Assembly: GCF_003996965.1 (NCBI RefSeq)
Contig: NZ_QWDM01000007.1
Coordinates: 124,001 to 188,000, forward strand
Direction: 5' to 3'
DNA: 64,000 bases
Source: Flavobacterium cupreum
Lineage (GTDB): Bacteria > Bacteroidota > Bacteroidia > Flavobacteriales > Flavobacteriaceae
Of this stretch, positions 33,071-42,190 are shown piece by piece; the stretch's first letter is position 1, and every line of letters starts with the position of its first letter. A model generated the notes under the pieces. The model searched no databases. It worked only from the letters and a program-made list of their open reading frames with translations, and was not told the DNA's origin. Both the position numbers and the translations under genes were made by a program.

Positions 33071-34021
33071 TTAAATTCCAAAAGCAGCTCTTGGCCCTCC
33101 GGAAAGGAAAACAGCAGCCATTCTTGTTTTTTGTCCATTAGAGAACATGTACATTCCGTTATCATCAGTATAATCCATGTAGTTCATTGTCATTTCAACA
33201 GGAGTTCCTGAACAAGTACTGTAATGTGGGTAAGCTGGTACACCATAATTTGCAGTATTGTGGGTTGGAGTATCAGATACTAAATCGCTTCCGCAAGTTG
33301 CATCTCCCCAGATGTGACGTAAATTCATCCAGTGTCCCACTTCGTGAGTTCCGGTTCTTCCTAAGTTAAAAGGAGCATTTGCACTACCTGATAATCCGAA
33401 ATATTTTGAATCAATTACAACACCGTCAGTAGCCGAAGATCCGCCTGGAAATTGCGCATAACCTAAAATTCCTCCACCAATAGCACAAGACCATAAGTTA
33501 AGTTTTGTTGTTGGAGAAGTAGGTGCTAAACCGCCCTGAGCTGTTTTTTTCATAGCATCATTGGTTCCCCATGATGTTTTTGTAGTCGATTTTCTAATCA
33601 CCTGATCCAGTACAAAACTAATTCCTACGTTAGCTTTAACTCCGGCAAATAAAGCAGGAACGCTATTGTAATCAGAATTTAAGGCATTAAAATCTTTGTT
33701 TAAAACATCAATTTGACTTTGAATCTGAGCATTAGAGATGTTTTGAGCAGTCGTTCTGTAAAGAACATTTACGACAACCGGAATTTGAACCTTGCCATTT
33801 ACCAATTTACCTGTTAGCATAGCTTTGTTGGTAAAAGCTTCAATTTCATTCATTCTGATCGCTAATGTCGGATCAGCTTTTAATTGGGCTTCTAAAACTT
33901 CCTGAGAGGCGCATCCTCTGCGGGCAATTGCACTTACATCTGAACCTTTTGATTCTGTCTGGTCATTTTGACAAGAAAACAGCAACAAAGCTGTAATTGC
34001 GGATAAAAGAACTTTTTTCAT
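33071..34021 (-). CDS. Zinc metalloprotease, M43 family (pappalysin/cytophagalysin type), lipoprotein
   Basis: A 316-residue protein with a lipobox (TALLLFSCQND). The zinc motif HEVGHWMNLRH has H226, E227, H230 and H236, followed by the Met-turn region EMTMNYMDYTDD, as in the M43 family. The prodomain-like N-terminus (~20-70) ends before the strand IPVVVNVLYRT. It is likely an envelope or secreted endopeptidase. There is no T9SS C-terminal sorting domain, which fits a lipoprotein. Confidence 0.92.
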   Translation of the reverse strand: MKKVLLSAITALLLFSCQNDQTESKGSDVSAIARRGCASQEVLEAQLKADPTLAIRMNEIEAFTNKAMLTGKLVNGKVQIPVVVNVLYRTTAQNISNAQIQSQIDVLNKDFNALNSDYNSVPALFAGVKANVGISFVLDQVIRKSTTKTSWGTNDAMKKTAQGGLAPTSPTTKLNLWSCAIGGGILGYAQFPGGSSATDGVVIDSKYFGLSGSANAPFNLGRTGTHEVGHWMNLRHIWGDATCGSDLVSDTPTHNTANYGVPAYPHYSTCSGTPVEMTMNYMDYTDDNGMYMFSNGQKTRMAAVFLSGGPRAAFGI

Positions 34022-34179
34022 AATAATAGGGGTTTTTGTTATAATATTGTTGATTAGTTAAACAATGTAACAATTTTATAACAAAAACTTTACGTAACAA
34101 AATATTTACAAATAATTATTTGTGAGATTTTTACAAACCCTTGTATAGTCTAGTTCTTACAAAAAAATCAACTATTTTT

Positions 34180-34673
34180 TTACGAAGTAATTTCGTACAA
34201 AGCAATACTTGCAGCTTGTACAACGTTCATACTACTGTTGTTACCAAACATGTTTATGTGTACAATCTGGTTCGAAATTTTTAACAGTTCGTCAGATATT
34301 CCGTCAATCTCACTTCCGATCAAAAGTGCTATTTTTTTGTGTTCAGGAATTGTAACTTCTTTAAGGGGTTTACTATTGCTGGCAATTTCCAGGGCAATAA
34401 TTTCGAAGTTGTTTTCGATTAGGTACGCGATGAGATCGCTTGTTTCTTCAATAATGGAATGCGGTACATGAAGATGTGTACTTCTGGAAGTTTTGTTTAT
34501 TTTTCGGGGTGTCAGCGGGATATCTTTTCCTAAAAGATAATGTTTTCCACACCAAATGCTTCACCGATTCTAAAAAGCGAACCGATATTCTGCTGGAAAT
34601 AAATATGGTCACAAACCAGCGTTATGGGAAACGTTTTTCTTTCAAATTGATTTTCTTCGTGGGTAAGCTGCAC
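34180..34673 (-). pseudogene. TrmH/SpoU family RNA methyltransferase, frameshifted
   Basis: The complement from GTG 34673 reads MQLTHEENQFERKTFPITLV, QQNIGSLFRIGEAFGVENII and F, then hits TAG. Restoring one T in the short T-run (complement of 34532-34535) continues as LGKDIPLTPRKINKTSRSTH, IALLIGSEIDGIS and NMFGNNSSMNVVQAASIALYE to a TAA at 34180. All three SPOUT motifs are present, giving a 164-residue 2'-O-methyltransferase of usual length. The gene length is one base short of a multiple of three. It is either decay or a homopolymer error. It starts 10 bases after the DUF4159 stop. Confidence 0.85.
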
Positions 34674-34683
34674 TTGTTGACTC

Positions 34684-35322
34684 TTAATTGGTAAATATAT
34701 AATTGATAATGTTAGCGCCCATTTTAAGCGCTTTGTCTCTTACCGCAACGGGATCATTATGTACCTCCGGATCTTCCCAGCCGTCACCCAAATCACATTC
34801 GTAAGTGTAAAGCAGCACCAGTTTGTTTTCGATAAAAATCCCAAAAGCCTGTGCGCGGGTACCATCGTGCTCATGAATTTTTGGCAATCCATTCGGGAAA
34901 GGATAAGGTTTCTGAAAAATAGCGTGATTCGCCGGAATTTCAACCAAATTAGTATTGGGAAATATTTTTTTGATTTCTTTTCGAATGTAATGGTCCATTC
35001 CGTAATTGTCATCAATATGCAAAAATCCTCCGCCGGTTAAATAATTCCGAAGATTGCTGATATCACTGTCGCTAAAAACCACATTTCCGTGTCCTGTCAT
35101 GTGTACAAAAGGATACGAAAGCAAATCAGGGCTTCCGGGTTCAACGGTGGAAGGTTTTGCTTTGATCCGCGTATTAATGTTCGAATTGCAAAACTGGATT
35201 AAATTGGGCAGGGAAGTAGGATTTGAGTACCAATCGCCGCCGCCGCTGTATTTTAATAAAGCAATCTCCTGAGAAAAAGAGGAAAGGGAAACGAGTAAAA
35301 ACAAAAGAAATATTTTTTTCAT
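34684..35322 (-). CDS. DUF4159 domain protein
   Basis: A 212-residue protein with a signal peptide (KIFLLFLLVSLSSFSQ). The mature part is the DUF4159 domain (LKYSGGGDWYSNPTSLPNLI, FVHMTGHGNVVFSDSDISNL, GGGFLHIDDNYGMDHYIRKE, ELGDGWEDPEVH-like CDLGDGWEDPEVHND), with a flavodoxin/glutamine-amidotransferase-like fold. The function is not established. It is upstream of, and co-directional with, the SPOUT methyltransferase gene, an arrangement I remember from other flavobacteria. Confidence 0.88.
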   Translation of the reverse strand: MKKIFLLFLLVSLSSFSQEIALLKYSGGGDWYSNPTSLPNLIQFCNSNINTRIKAKPSTVEPGSPDLLSYPFVHMTGHGNVVFSDSDISNLRNYLTGGGFLHIDDNYGMDHYIRKEIKKIFPNTNLVEIPANHAIFQKPYPFPNGLPKIHEHDGTRAQAFGIFIENKLVLLYTYECDLGDGWEDPEVHNDPVAVRDKALKMGANIINYIFTN

Positions 35323-35339
35323 AATAATTTAATATTTTC

Positions 35340-35422
35340 TGTCATTTCGACGAAGGAGAAATCACATCCAGAGAGCACGCACTGTTAATTCATTATATGA
35401 TTTCTCCTTCGTCGAAATGACA
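35340..35422. repeat. Long perfect inverted repeat (TGTCATTTCGACGAAGG family)
   Basis: 25-bp arms at 35340-35364 and 35398-35422 are exact complements (TGTCATTTCGACGAAGG start, GTCGAAATGACA end) with a 33-base interior. It lies between the rsmE stop and the DUF4159 start. From memory similar elements are dispersed in Bacteroidota genomes, but only one copy is in this window. Confidence 0.85.
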
Positions 35423-35457
35423 AAGCCAGCCTAATTGTGGCGGCAAACTATCTTTAA

Positions 35458-36168
35458 TTAATTGTTCTCATTAAAAAAAACAATACTGTGACAGGCGACT
35501 AGCGCAGCCGTTTCAGTGCGTAAACGCGTATTTCCTAAAGCCACAGGCTTGAAATTATTTTCTAAAGCCAGTGCAATTTCTTTTTCCGAGAAATCACCTT
35601 CAGGTCCAATTAATATGGTCACATTTTCATTAGGCTTTAAAACTTCTTTCAGTGATTTTTTATCGGTTTCCTCACAATGTGCAATCAATTGTAAGCCTTC
35701 GTTTTGTTGTTTTATAAATTCTTTGAAGGAAATCGCCGGATTCAATTTCGGTAAAAATGTCTCGTTGGATTGTTTCATGGCCGAAAGGATGATTTTCTCA
35801 AAACGTTCCGGATTGATGTTTTTTCTCTCGGAACGATCGCAAAAGACAGGTGTAATTTCCTGAACACCGATTTCAGTTGCTTTTTCCAAAAACCATTCGT
35901 AACGATCATTCATCTTGGTTGGGGCAACAGCCAGATGCAGCTTAAATTTTGGCTGAACGGCTTTTGTTACAGAAAGTACCTGTACGGTACATTTATTGTC
36001 GGAAGCCAGCGTTATTTCCGTTTCAAATAAAAATCCCAGGCCATTGGTGACGTGCAGGATGTCCGAATCTTTTTTACGTAAAACCTTTATGATGTGTCGG
36101 CTTTCTTCCTTATCGAAAGAAAAACTTTCAGTGGTTTCGTCTATATTAGGGTTGTAAAATAATTGCAT
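35458..36168 (-). CDS. rsmE: 16S rRNA m3U1498 methyltransferase
   Basis: A 236-residue SPOUT methyltransferase of normal RsmE length. The N-terminal PUA-like part has MQLFYNPNIDETTESFSFDK and SRHIIKVLRKKDSDILHVTN. The C-terminal knot has KMNDRYEWFLEKATEIGVQE, CDRSERKNINPERF, TILIGPEGDFSEKEI and VALGNTRLRTETAALVACH. It methylates N3 of U1498 in the 30S subunit. It starts 2 bases after the tsaD stop, so the pair is probably an operon. Confidence 0.93.
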   Translation of the reverse strand: MQLFYNPNIDETTESFSFDKEESRHIIKVLRKKDSDILHVTNGLGFLFETEITLASDNKCTVQVLSVTKAVQPKFKLHLAVAPTKMNDRYEWFLEKATEIGVQEITPVFCDRSERKNINPERFEKIILSAMKQSNETFLPKLNPAISFKEFIKQQNEGLQLIAHCEETDKKSLKEVLKPNENVTILIGPEGDFSEKEIALALENNFKPVALGNTRLRTETAALVACHSIVFFNENN

Positions 36169-36170
36169 AA

Positions 36171-37193
36171 TTAAAATTGAATTCGTGCTTTCGAAACAAC
36201 AGCAGAAGTTTCGAAACGATTGGATAAATATTTTTGATAGCCCACAATTCCGATCATTGCGGCATTATCGGTGGTGTATTCGAATTTCGGGACAAAAGTT
36301 TTCCAGCCATATTTCCCTTCGCTTTCTTTCAGCCGGGTTCGAATACCTGAATTGGCAGAAACGCCGCCGCCAATGGCAATTTGTCTGATTCCGGTTTCTT
36401 TGACGGCTAATTTTAATTTGTCCATCAAAATTTCGATAATCGTATACTGAATAGAAGCACAAATATCATTTAGGTTTTCTTCAATAAAATTCGGGTTTTC
36501 TAATTTTTTCTTCTGGATGAAATACAAAATCGCAGTTTTTAATCCGGAGAAGCTGAAATCGAGTCCCGGAACTTTTGGTTTTGTAAAAGCAAAAGCTTTC
36601 GGATTTCCCAACTGTGCATATTTATCAATTAACGGACCACCCGGATAAGGAAGTCCAAGAATTTTGGCACTTTTGTCAAAAGCTTCCCCAACAGCGTCAT
36701 CAGTGGTCTCCCCGATAATTTCCATGTCAAAAAAGCCATTCACTTTTACAATCTGCGTATGTCCGCCGCTAATGGTTAAGGCTAAAAAAGGAAATTCGGG
36801 CTTGTCAAAACCTTCTTCCTCTATAAAATGCGTCAAAATGTGTGCATGCATGTGATTTACAGCAATTAACGGAATTTTTAAGGCTAAGGATAATGATTTG
36901 CTAAAAGAACTTCCAACGAGAAGCGACCCCATTAAGCCGGGTCCCTGCGTAAAGGCAATGGCAGTTAATTGTTCTTTTTGTACATTTGCTTTACGAAGGG
37001 CAGCATCAATAACAGGAACAATATTTTGCTGATGGGCTCTTGAAGCTAATTCAGGAACCACACCGCCGTATTGATTGTGAATTAACTGATTGGCTACAAC
37101 ATTTGAGAGTACTTTATCGTTATGTAAAACTGCAGCAGCAGTATCATCGCATGAACTTTCGATGGCAAGAATAAAAACCTCTGAATTTTGCAT
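36171..37193 (-). CDS. tsaD: tRNA N6-threonylcarbamoyladenosine synthase subunit TsaD
   Basis: 340 residues from ATG 37193 (MQNSEVFILAIESSCDDTAA). An ATG at 37226 would add 11 residues not seen in the family. Features are the metal-binding HMHAH motif (VNHMHAHILTHF), FLALTISGGHTQ, PGGPLIDKYAQLG, DFSFSGLKTA and IGGGVSANSGIR. With TsaB, TsaC and TsaE it makes t6A37 in ANN-decoding tRNAs. It is divergent from tamB, a pairing common in flavobacteria. Confidence 0.95.
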   Translation of the reverse strand: MQNSEVFILAIESSCDDTAAAVLHNDKVLSNVVANQLIHNQYGGVVPELASRAHQQNIVPVIDAALRKANVQKEQLTAIAFTQGPGLMGSLLVGSSFSKSLSLALKIPLIAVNHMHAHILTHFIEEEGFDKPEFPFLALTISGGHTQIVKVNGFFDMEIIGETTDDAVGEAFDKSAKILGLPYPGGPLIDKYAQLGNPKAFAFTKPKVPGLDFSFSGLKTAILYFIQKKKLENPNFIEENLNDICASIQYTIIEILMDKLKLAVKETGIRQIAIGGGVSANSGIRTRLKESEGKYGWKTFVPKFEYTTDNAAMIGIVGYQKYLSNRFETSAVVSKARIQF

Positions 37194-37398
37194 ATAAAGG
37201 CACGAATTTTGAATTATATTTGACAAATCAAATTTTTAAAATTTATTTGATTGAAGTAAACGCCAAAATTAAAGAAATTTTATCAAAACAGTCGTCCTTT
37301 GTCTGTTCAAAATAAATTTAAAAGAAAACTAAAATAAAAGAGCTATCAAAAAAGTAAAGAAAATAATATCCAGGACCCTAATTGGGTTAATCTTACTT

Positions 37399-40300
37399 TT
37401 GTTGGCATTGGCTATCATTTTGTCTTTGCCTGTAGTTCAGACCAAAATTGCTACTTATATAACGGAATCGCTAAATTCTGATTTTAAAACCAAGATCAGC
37501 ATCGATAAAGTGGCTGTAAATATTTTTGGAGGTGTTAAACTGAAGAAGGTTTTGATTTTAGATCATCACAATAAGGTTCTAATTTATTCGGATATTATCA
37601 GCACCGATATTTTAAGCGTAAAAAGACTGCTTGATGGCGACCTGATTTTTGGGGACCTTCGACTGACTGGTTTAATCTTTAACCTGAAAACGTATAAAAA
37701 CGAAACCGAAAACAATATCAATAAATTTATCCGGTTATTTGACTCCGACAAGCCTTCCAAAACAAATAAGCACTTTTTACTGACTGCTAAAAATGCCTAT
37801 ATTTCCAAGGGGATTTTTACCGTAGTTGATGAAAATAAAAAAACACCGAATTTTATCGATTTCAAAAAACTGAATGCGTATATCAGTGACTTTAAACTAT
37901 ACGGACCTGATGTTACTACAATTATTCACAGGTTTTCTTTTTTAGATCATCGTGGTTTGTATGTGTCTAATTTTGCCGGGAAATTCAGTTATACCAAAAA
38001 GCAGATCAAGGTTGAGAATCTGGCCATAAAAACCAAAAGATCGTCTATTTACGGCCAGGCAATACTGAATTATAAACCAGAAGATTTTTTAAATTTTACT
38101 GATAAGGTTAAGTTTAACGTAGTGCTGGATTCTGCATCTATTGCTACCAACGACATTCGTTATTTTTATGACGGATTGGGGAAGAATCAGCATTTTAAAA
38201 TCAAAACAAAAATAAACGGTACCCTGAACAATCTTAATTTGAGACGACTCAGGCTTAGTGATACTAACGGATCAAAAATTGCCGGAACTATTAATTTCAG
38301 AAATCTTTTAGGGAATAAAGATCAAAAATTCTCCATGAACGGAAAGTTTGATAAACTGATTTCAAGCTACCATAATCTGGTTACTCTGATGCCGGTAGTG
38401 CTGGGCAAAAAACTTCCGAAAGAACTTCAGAGGCTGGGCAGATTTAATATTGTGGGTAAAGCAAAAGTTTCGACAACTGCTTTGGAAACCGATTTTAAAA
38501 TGATAACCGATTTAGGAAATGGACAGGTTAATCTGCATATGAATAATATGGATTTTATCGATAAAGCGTCCTATTCCGGAAATATAATCCTGGATAATTT
38601 TAATGTCGGCGCATTACTTCAGCGCAAGGATATTGGCAGAACGACCCTGGATCTGGATGTGGATGGCGTTGGTTTTACCGAAAAATACCTGAATACAATT
38701 GTAAAAGGTGACATTTCCAAATTAGATTACAATAAATACACGTACAATAATATTGTTATAAATGGTAATTTTAAACTGCCTTATTATAAAGGACAATTAT
38801 CGGTTAACGACCCCAATTTGAGTCTTACGTTTGATGGTCTGGTTGATTTAAGCAAGCGCGAAAGTAAATATGATTTCCATATTAATGTTGAAAATGCAGA
38901 TTTGCGAAAATTAAAATTCGTCAACGATTCTATTTCGCATTTTACCGGGGATGCCATTGTGGAAGTAACCGGAAACTCTATTGAAAACCTGCAGGGAAAT
39001 ATCTATATTAAGGATGCGGAATATCAAAATCCAAAATCTACCTATGCTTTTGAAGAAGTAACGATCAACTCTAATTTTGATGCCGACAAATTACGTACCA
39101 TTACCATAAACTCTTCGGATGTTGTGAATGGTAAAATCGTCGGTAAATTTCAGTTTAAGGAATTAAAAAAACTGGTCATGAATTCCGTTGGAAGTCTTTA
39201 TACCAATTATAAACCTTATAAAGTTAAAAAAGGACAGTTTTTACGTTTCAACCTTCATGTCTATAATAAGGTAGTAGAAATGTTATATCCCGATATAGAA
39301 ATCGATTCCTCAACGGTTTTGCTTGGTAAAATTGATTCGGATTTAAAAGAATTCAAGTTCAGGTTCAAATCCCAAAAAATTACGGCGGCACAAAATACCT
39401 TTGATAATATCAGAATCAATATCGACAATAAAAACCCGCTTTACAATGCCTTCATCGAATTGGACAGTATCAAGACGCCTTATTACAAGGTTCGTGATTT
39501 TAGTCTGATTAATGTTACTTCGAATGATACGCTGTTTGTGCGCTCTGAGTTTAAGGGTGGCAATAAAGGCGAGGATTATTACAACCTGAATTTATATCAC
39601 ACCATAGATAAAAACAAAAATAACATTGTAGGTATTCATAAGTCGGAGATGAAATTTAAAGACTATTTATGGTACCTGAACGAAGACGCCGAAAGAGACA
39701 ATCAGATTATTTTTGATAAAGAGTTTAAAAATTTCACCATTGATAATATTGTACTCTCGCACGAAGAACAGAAAATTGATCTGAATGGTGTTTTAAAAGG
39801 CAGTGATTACAAGGATCTTGTCCTGAATTTTGAAGATGTTGATATTAATAAGATTACCCCCTTCAATTCGAAATTTGTATTTAATGGTAATCTGAACGGA
39901 ACCGTCAATTACAAACAGAACAAAGATGTTTATCAGCCGACAGCCTCTCTGGTCATCGATCATCTTAATTTGAATAAAACGGAGCTCGGAACTTTAGATT
40001 TTGATATCTCCGGAGATGAAAGTTTTAAAAAGTTTACGATAAATTCGTCTATACATAATGGGTTTACGGAATCGTTCAAAGCTTCAGGAACTTTCGCAGT
40101 AGAAAATAAAGAAACCTTTTTAGACCTGAATTTAAAACTTGAAGGATTTAATCTGGCTACTTTAGGAACAGTCGGAGCGGGTGTTCTTTCCAATATAAGA
40201 GGATCAGTTTCGGGTAATGCGGCGATTGTAGGGAATCTTAAGAAACCCGAAATCAACGGAAGGTTATACGTAGAAAAAGCAGGGATGACGATTCCGTACC

Positions 40301-41886
40301 TGAATACGGATTACGAATTAAGCGACCGAACGGTGATTGATTTAACAGATGAGAAGTTTCTGTTTCGAAATAACCAGCTCACGGATACTAAATACGGCAC
40401 CAAAGGTCTGCTGAATGGTAGTATCGAACATCATAATTTTGGGGACTGGAAACTGGACCTGAATATTAGCTCGAAACGATTACTGGCGCTTGATACTAAA
40501 GACAGCGATGATGCCGCTTATTTTGGTACAGCTTTTATTAATGGTACTGCCAGTATTACGGGACCTACGTCAAATTTATTTATTAAAGTTGCTGCCAAAT
40601 CCGAAAAAGGCACCGAGGTCAAGATCCCTATTAATAATGTGCAAAGTGTCGGAGAAAACAGTTTTATACATTTTGTAACGCCAAAAGAGAAATACAATCT
40701 GGCCAACGGTATTGTCGAAAAGACAAGAAATTATGGCGGTCTTGAATTAGAATTTGATTTTGATATCACACCCGATGCAGAAGTAGAAGTGATTCTGGAC
40801 CGAAATTCCGGACATGGTATGAAAGGTAAAGGATACGGATCGCTATTGTTTAAAATTAATACACTGGGTAAATTTAATATGTGGGGGGATTTCCAGGCTT
40901 ATGAAGGAACTTATAACTTTAAATACGGAGGTTTAATTGACAAAAAATTCGCCGTTAAAAAAGGAGGATCCATTATTTGGGAAGGCAACCCGCTGAAAGC
41001 CCAGCTGAATCTTGAAGCAGTTTACAGAACGTCTGCAAATCCTGCCGTATTGCTGGATAATTCGTCCTTCAATAAAAAAGTACCGGTGGAAGTAGTCATA
41101 GGACTAAGAGGAGATTTAACAAGTCCGGAGCCTAATTTTGATATTCAGTTTCCTTCGGTAAGTAATGTATTGAAATCAGAGATACAGTATAAGCTGGATG
41201 ATAAAGATGTACGCCAGACTCAGGCATTGTATTTACTGTCGACCGGATCCTTTATGAGTCCGGATGGATTTAACCAAAGCGATTTGTCCGGAACATTTGC
41301 CGAAACAGCTGCCAGTTTACTGGGCGGAATTATAAAATCAGATAATGATAAATTCAATATTGATTTAAATTTTATCTCGGCAGACAAACGAATAGGACAG
41401 GAGGCAGATGGTCAGTTTGTGGCTAATATCACCTCTCAGGTAAACGAGAGAATTACTATAAACGGTAAGGTTGGTGTACCGGTCGGCGGGGTCAATGAAT
41501 CGGCAATTGTGGGTGATATTGAAATACTTTACAGGGTAAATGAAGACGGGTCAATGAACCTGCGTTTGTTTAACAAAGAAAATGATATCAATTATATAGG
41601 TCAGGGAATTGGGTATACACAGGGAGTTGGTATTTCCTATGAGGTTGATTTTGATACTTTCAGTGAGCTGGTCAATAAAATATTTAAAAGCCACAAATTA
41701 GAAAGGTCTCTGAAAAATTCTTCTGATGAATTGCAGGATTCCTATCTGAATCCGGAATACATTAATTTTTCGAATAAGAAAGATGCTGATAAAAATAATA
41801 AGAAAACGGATAAAAAAGAAGAAGAAAAACCACAGCCCACTACTATCAACAATCAGGGTGTAATACCTGATAATGAAGATTTTTAA
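37399..41886 (+). CDS. tamB: Translocation/assembly module protein TamB
   Basis: A very long protein (about 1,495 residues from TTG 37399) with an N-terminal hydrophobic helix, an extended AsmA/DUF490-like repetitive beta structure, and the conserved TamB C-terminus (LNFISADKRIGQEADGQF, KVGVPVGGVNESAIVGDIEI, YEVDFDTFSELV), then a Lys/Asn-rich tail. It spans the periplasm and helps lipid transport and outer-membrane assembly. The start is unclear: the hydrophobic helix continues upstream without a stop to 37333 (KRAIKKVKKIISRTLIGLIL), but no ATG, GTG or TTG exists there. Confidence 0.85.
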   Translation: MLALAIILSLPVVQTKIATYITESLNSDFKTKISIDKVAVNIFGGVKLKKVLILDHHNKVLIYSDIISTDILSVKRLLDGDLIFGDLRLTGLIFNLKTYKNETENNINKFIRLFDSDKPSKTNKHFLLTAKNAYISKGIFTVVDENKKTPNFIDFKKLNAYISDFKLYGPDVTTIIHRFSFLDHRGLYVSNFAGKFSYTKKQIKVENLAIKTKRSSIYGQAILNYKPEDFLNFTDKVKFNVVLDSASIATNDIRYFYDGLGKNQHFKIKTKINGTLNNLNLRRLRLSDTNGSKIAGTINFRNLLGNKDQKFSMNGKFDKLISSYHNLVTLMPVVLGKKLPKELQRLGRFNIVGKAKVSTTALETDFKMITDLGNGQVNLHMNNMDFIDKASYSGNIILDNFNVGALLQRKDIGRTTLDLDVDGVGFTEKYLNTIVKGDISKLDYNKYTYNNIVINGNFKLPYYKGQLSVNDPNLSLTFDGLVDLSKRESKYDFHINVENADLRKLKFVNDSISHFTGDAIVEVTGNSIENLQGNIYIKDAEYQNPKSTYAFEEVTINSNFDADKLRTITINSSDVVNGKIVGKFQFKELKKLVMNSVGSLYTNYKPYKVKKGQFLRFNLHVYNKVVEMLYPDIEIDSSTVLLGKIDSDLKEFKFRFKSQKITAAQNTFDNIRINIDNKNPLYNAFIELDSIKTPYYKVRDFSLINVTSNDTLFVRSEFKGGNKGEDYYNLNLYHTIDKNKNNIVGIHKSEMKFKDYLWYLNEDAERDNQIIFDKEFKNFTIDNIVLSHEEQKIDLNGVLKGSDYKDLVLNFEDVDINKITPFNSKFVFNGNLNGTVNYKQNKDVYQPTASLVIDHLNLNKTELGTLDFDISGDESFKKFTINSSIHNGFTESFKASGTFAVENKETFLDLNLKLEGFNLATLGTVGAGVLSNIRGSVSGNAAIVGNLKKPEINGRLYVEKAGMTIPYLNTDYELSDRTVIDLTDEKFLFRNNQLTDTKYGTKGLLNGSIEHHNFGDWKLDLNISSKRLLALDTKDSDDAAYFGTAFINGTASITGPTSNLFIKVAAKSEKGTEVKIPINNVQSVGENSFIHFVTPKEKYNLANGIVEKTRNYGGLELEFDFDITPDAEVEVILDRNSGHGMKGKGYGSLLFKINTLGKFNMWGDFQAYEGTYNFKYGGLIDKKFAVKKGGSIIWEGNPLKAQLNLEAVYRTSANPAVLLDNSSFNKKVPVEVVIGLRGDLTSPEPNFDIQFPSVSNVLKSEIQYKLDDKDVRQTQALYLLSTGSFMSPDGFNQSDLSGTFAETAASLLGGIIKSDNDKFNIDLNFISADKRIGQEADGQFVANITSQVNERITINGKVGVPVGGVNESAIVGDIEILYRVNEDGSMNLRLFNKENDINYIGQGIGYTQGVGISYEVDFDTFSELVNKIFKSHKLERSLKNSSDELQDSYLNPEYINFSNKKDADKNNKKTDKKEEEKPQPTTINNQGVIPDNEDF

Positions 41887-41906
41887 TTGTTAAAAACACA
41901 TTATTC

Positions 41907-41937
41907 AAAACCATTATGTTTCATAATGGTTTTTTTA
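41907..41937 (+). terminator. tamB terminator
   Basis: The stem AAAACCATTATG/CATAATGGTTTT with a 3-base loop and a T-run just after the tamB stop. The remaining ~250 bases to pfkA are AT-rich and hold no gene; AAGTGGTGAATGTTTGC near 42150-42168 could be part of the pfkA promoter. Confidence 0.8.
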
Positions 41938-42190
41938 TGCCTAAATTTAGAGGTTCAATCTATTTTTCATGATTTCGGGAAAACGTAAAATTTTGTAACA
42001 CTTCATTAATGTATTGTTAATTTTAAAGATTTAATTAAAAAAAGAGCCTTTTATTATTTTTAATGAATTTTTTCATATCGAAAAACTTATTAACGAAAAC
42101 GTTTGAATTTAACATATTTTATTAATTTATTATAATCATAACCCGAAAAGTGGTGAATGTTTGCTAATTTTACACTTTAATACTTAAATA

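Noticed and set aside
34238..34694. Two + strand frames in the SPOUT methyltransferase region
   Set aside because: They arise opposite the frameshifted methyltransferase, whose complement reading has three conserved motifs.
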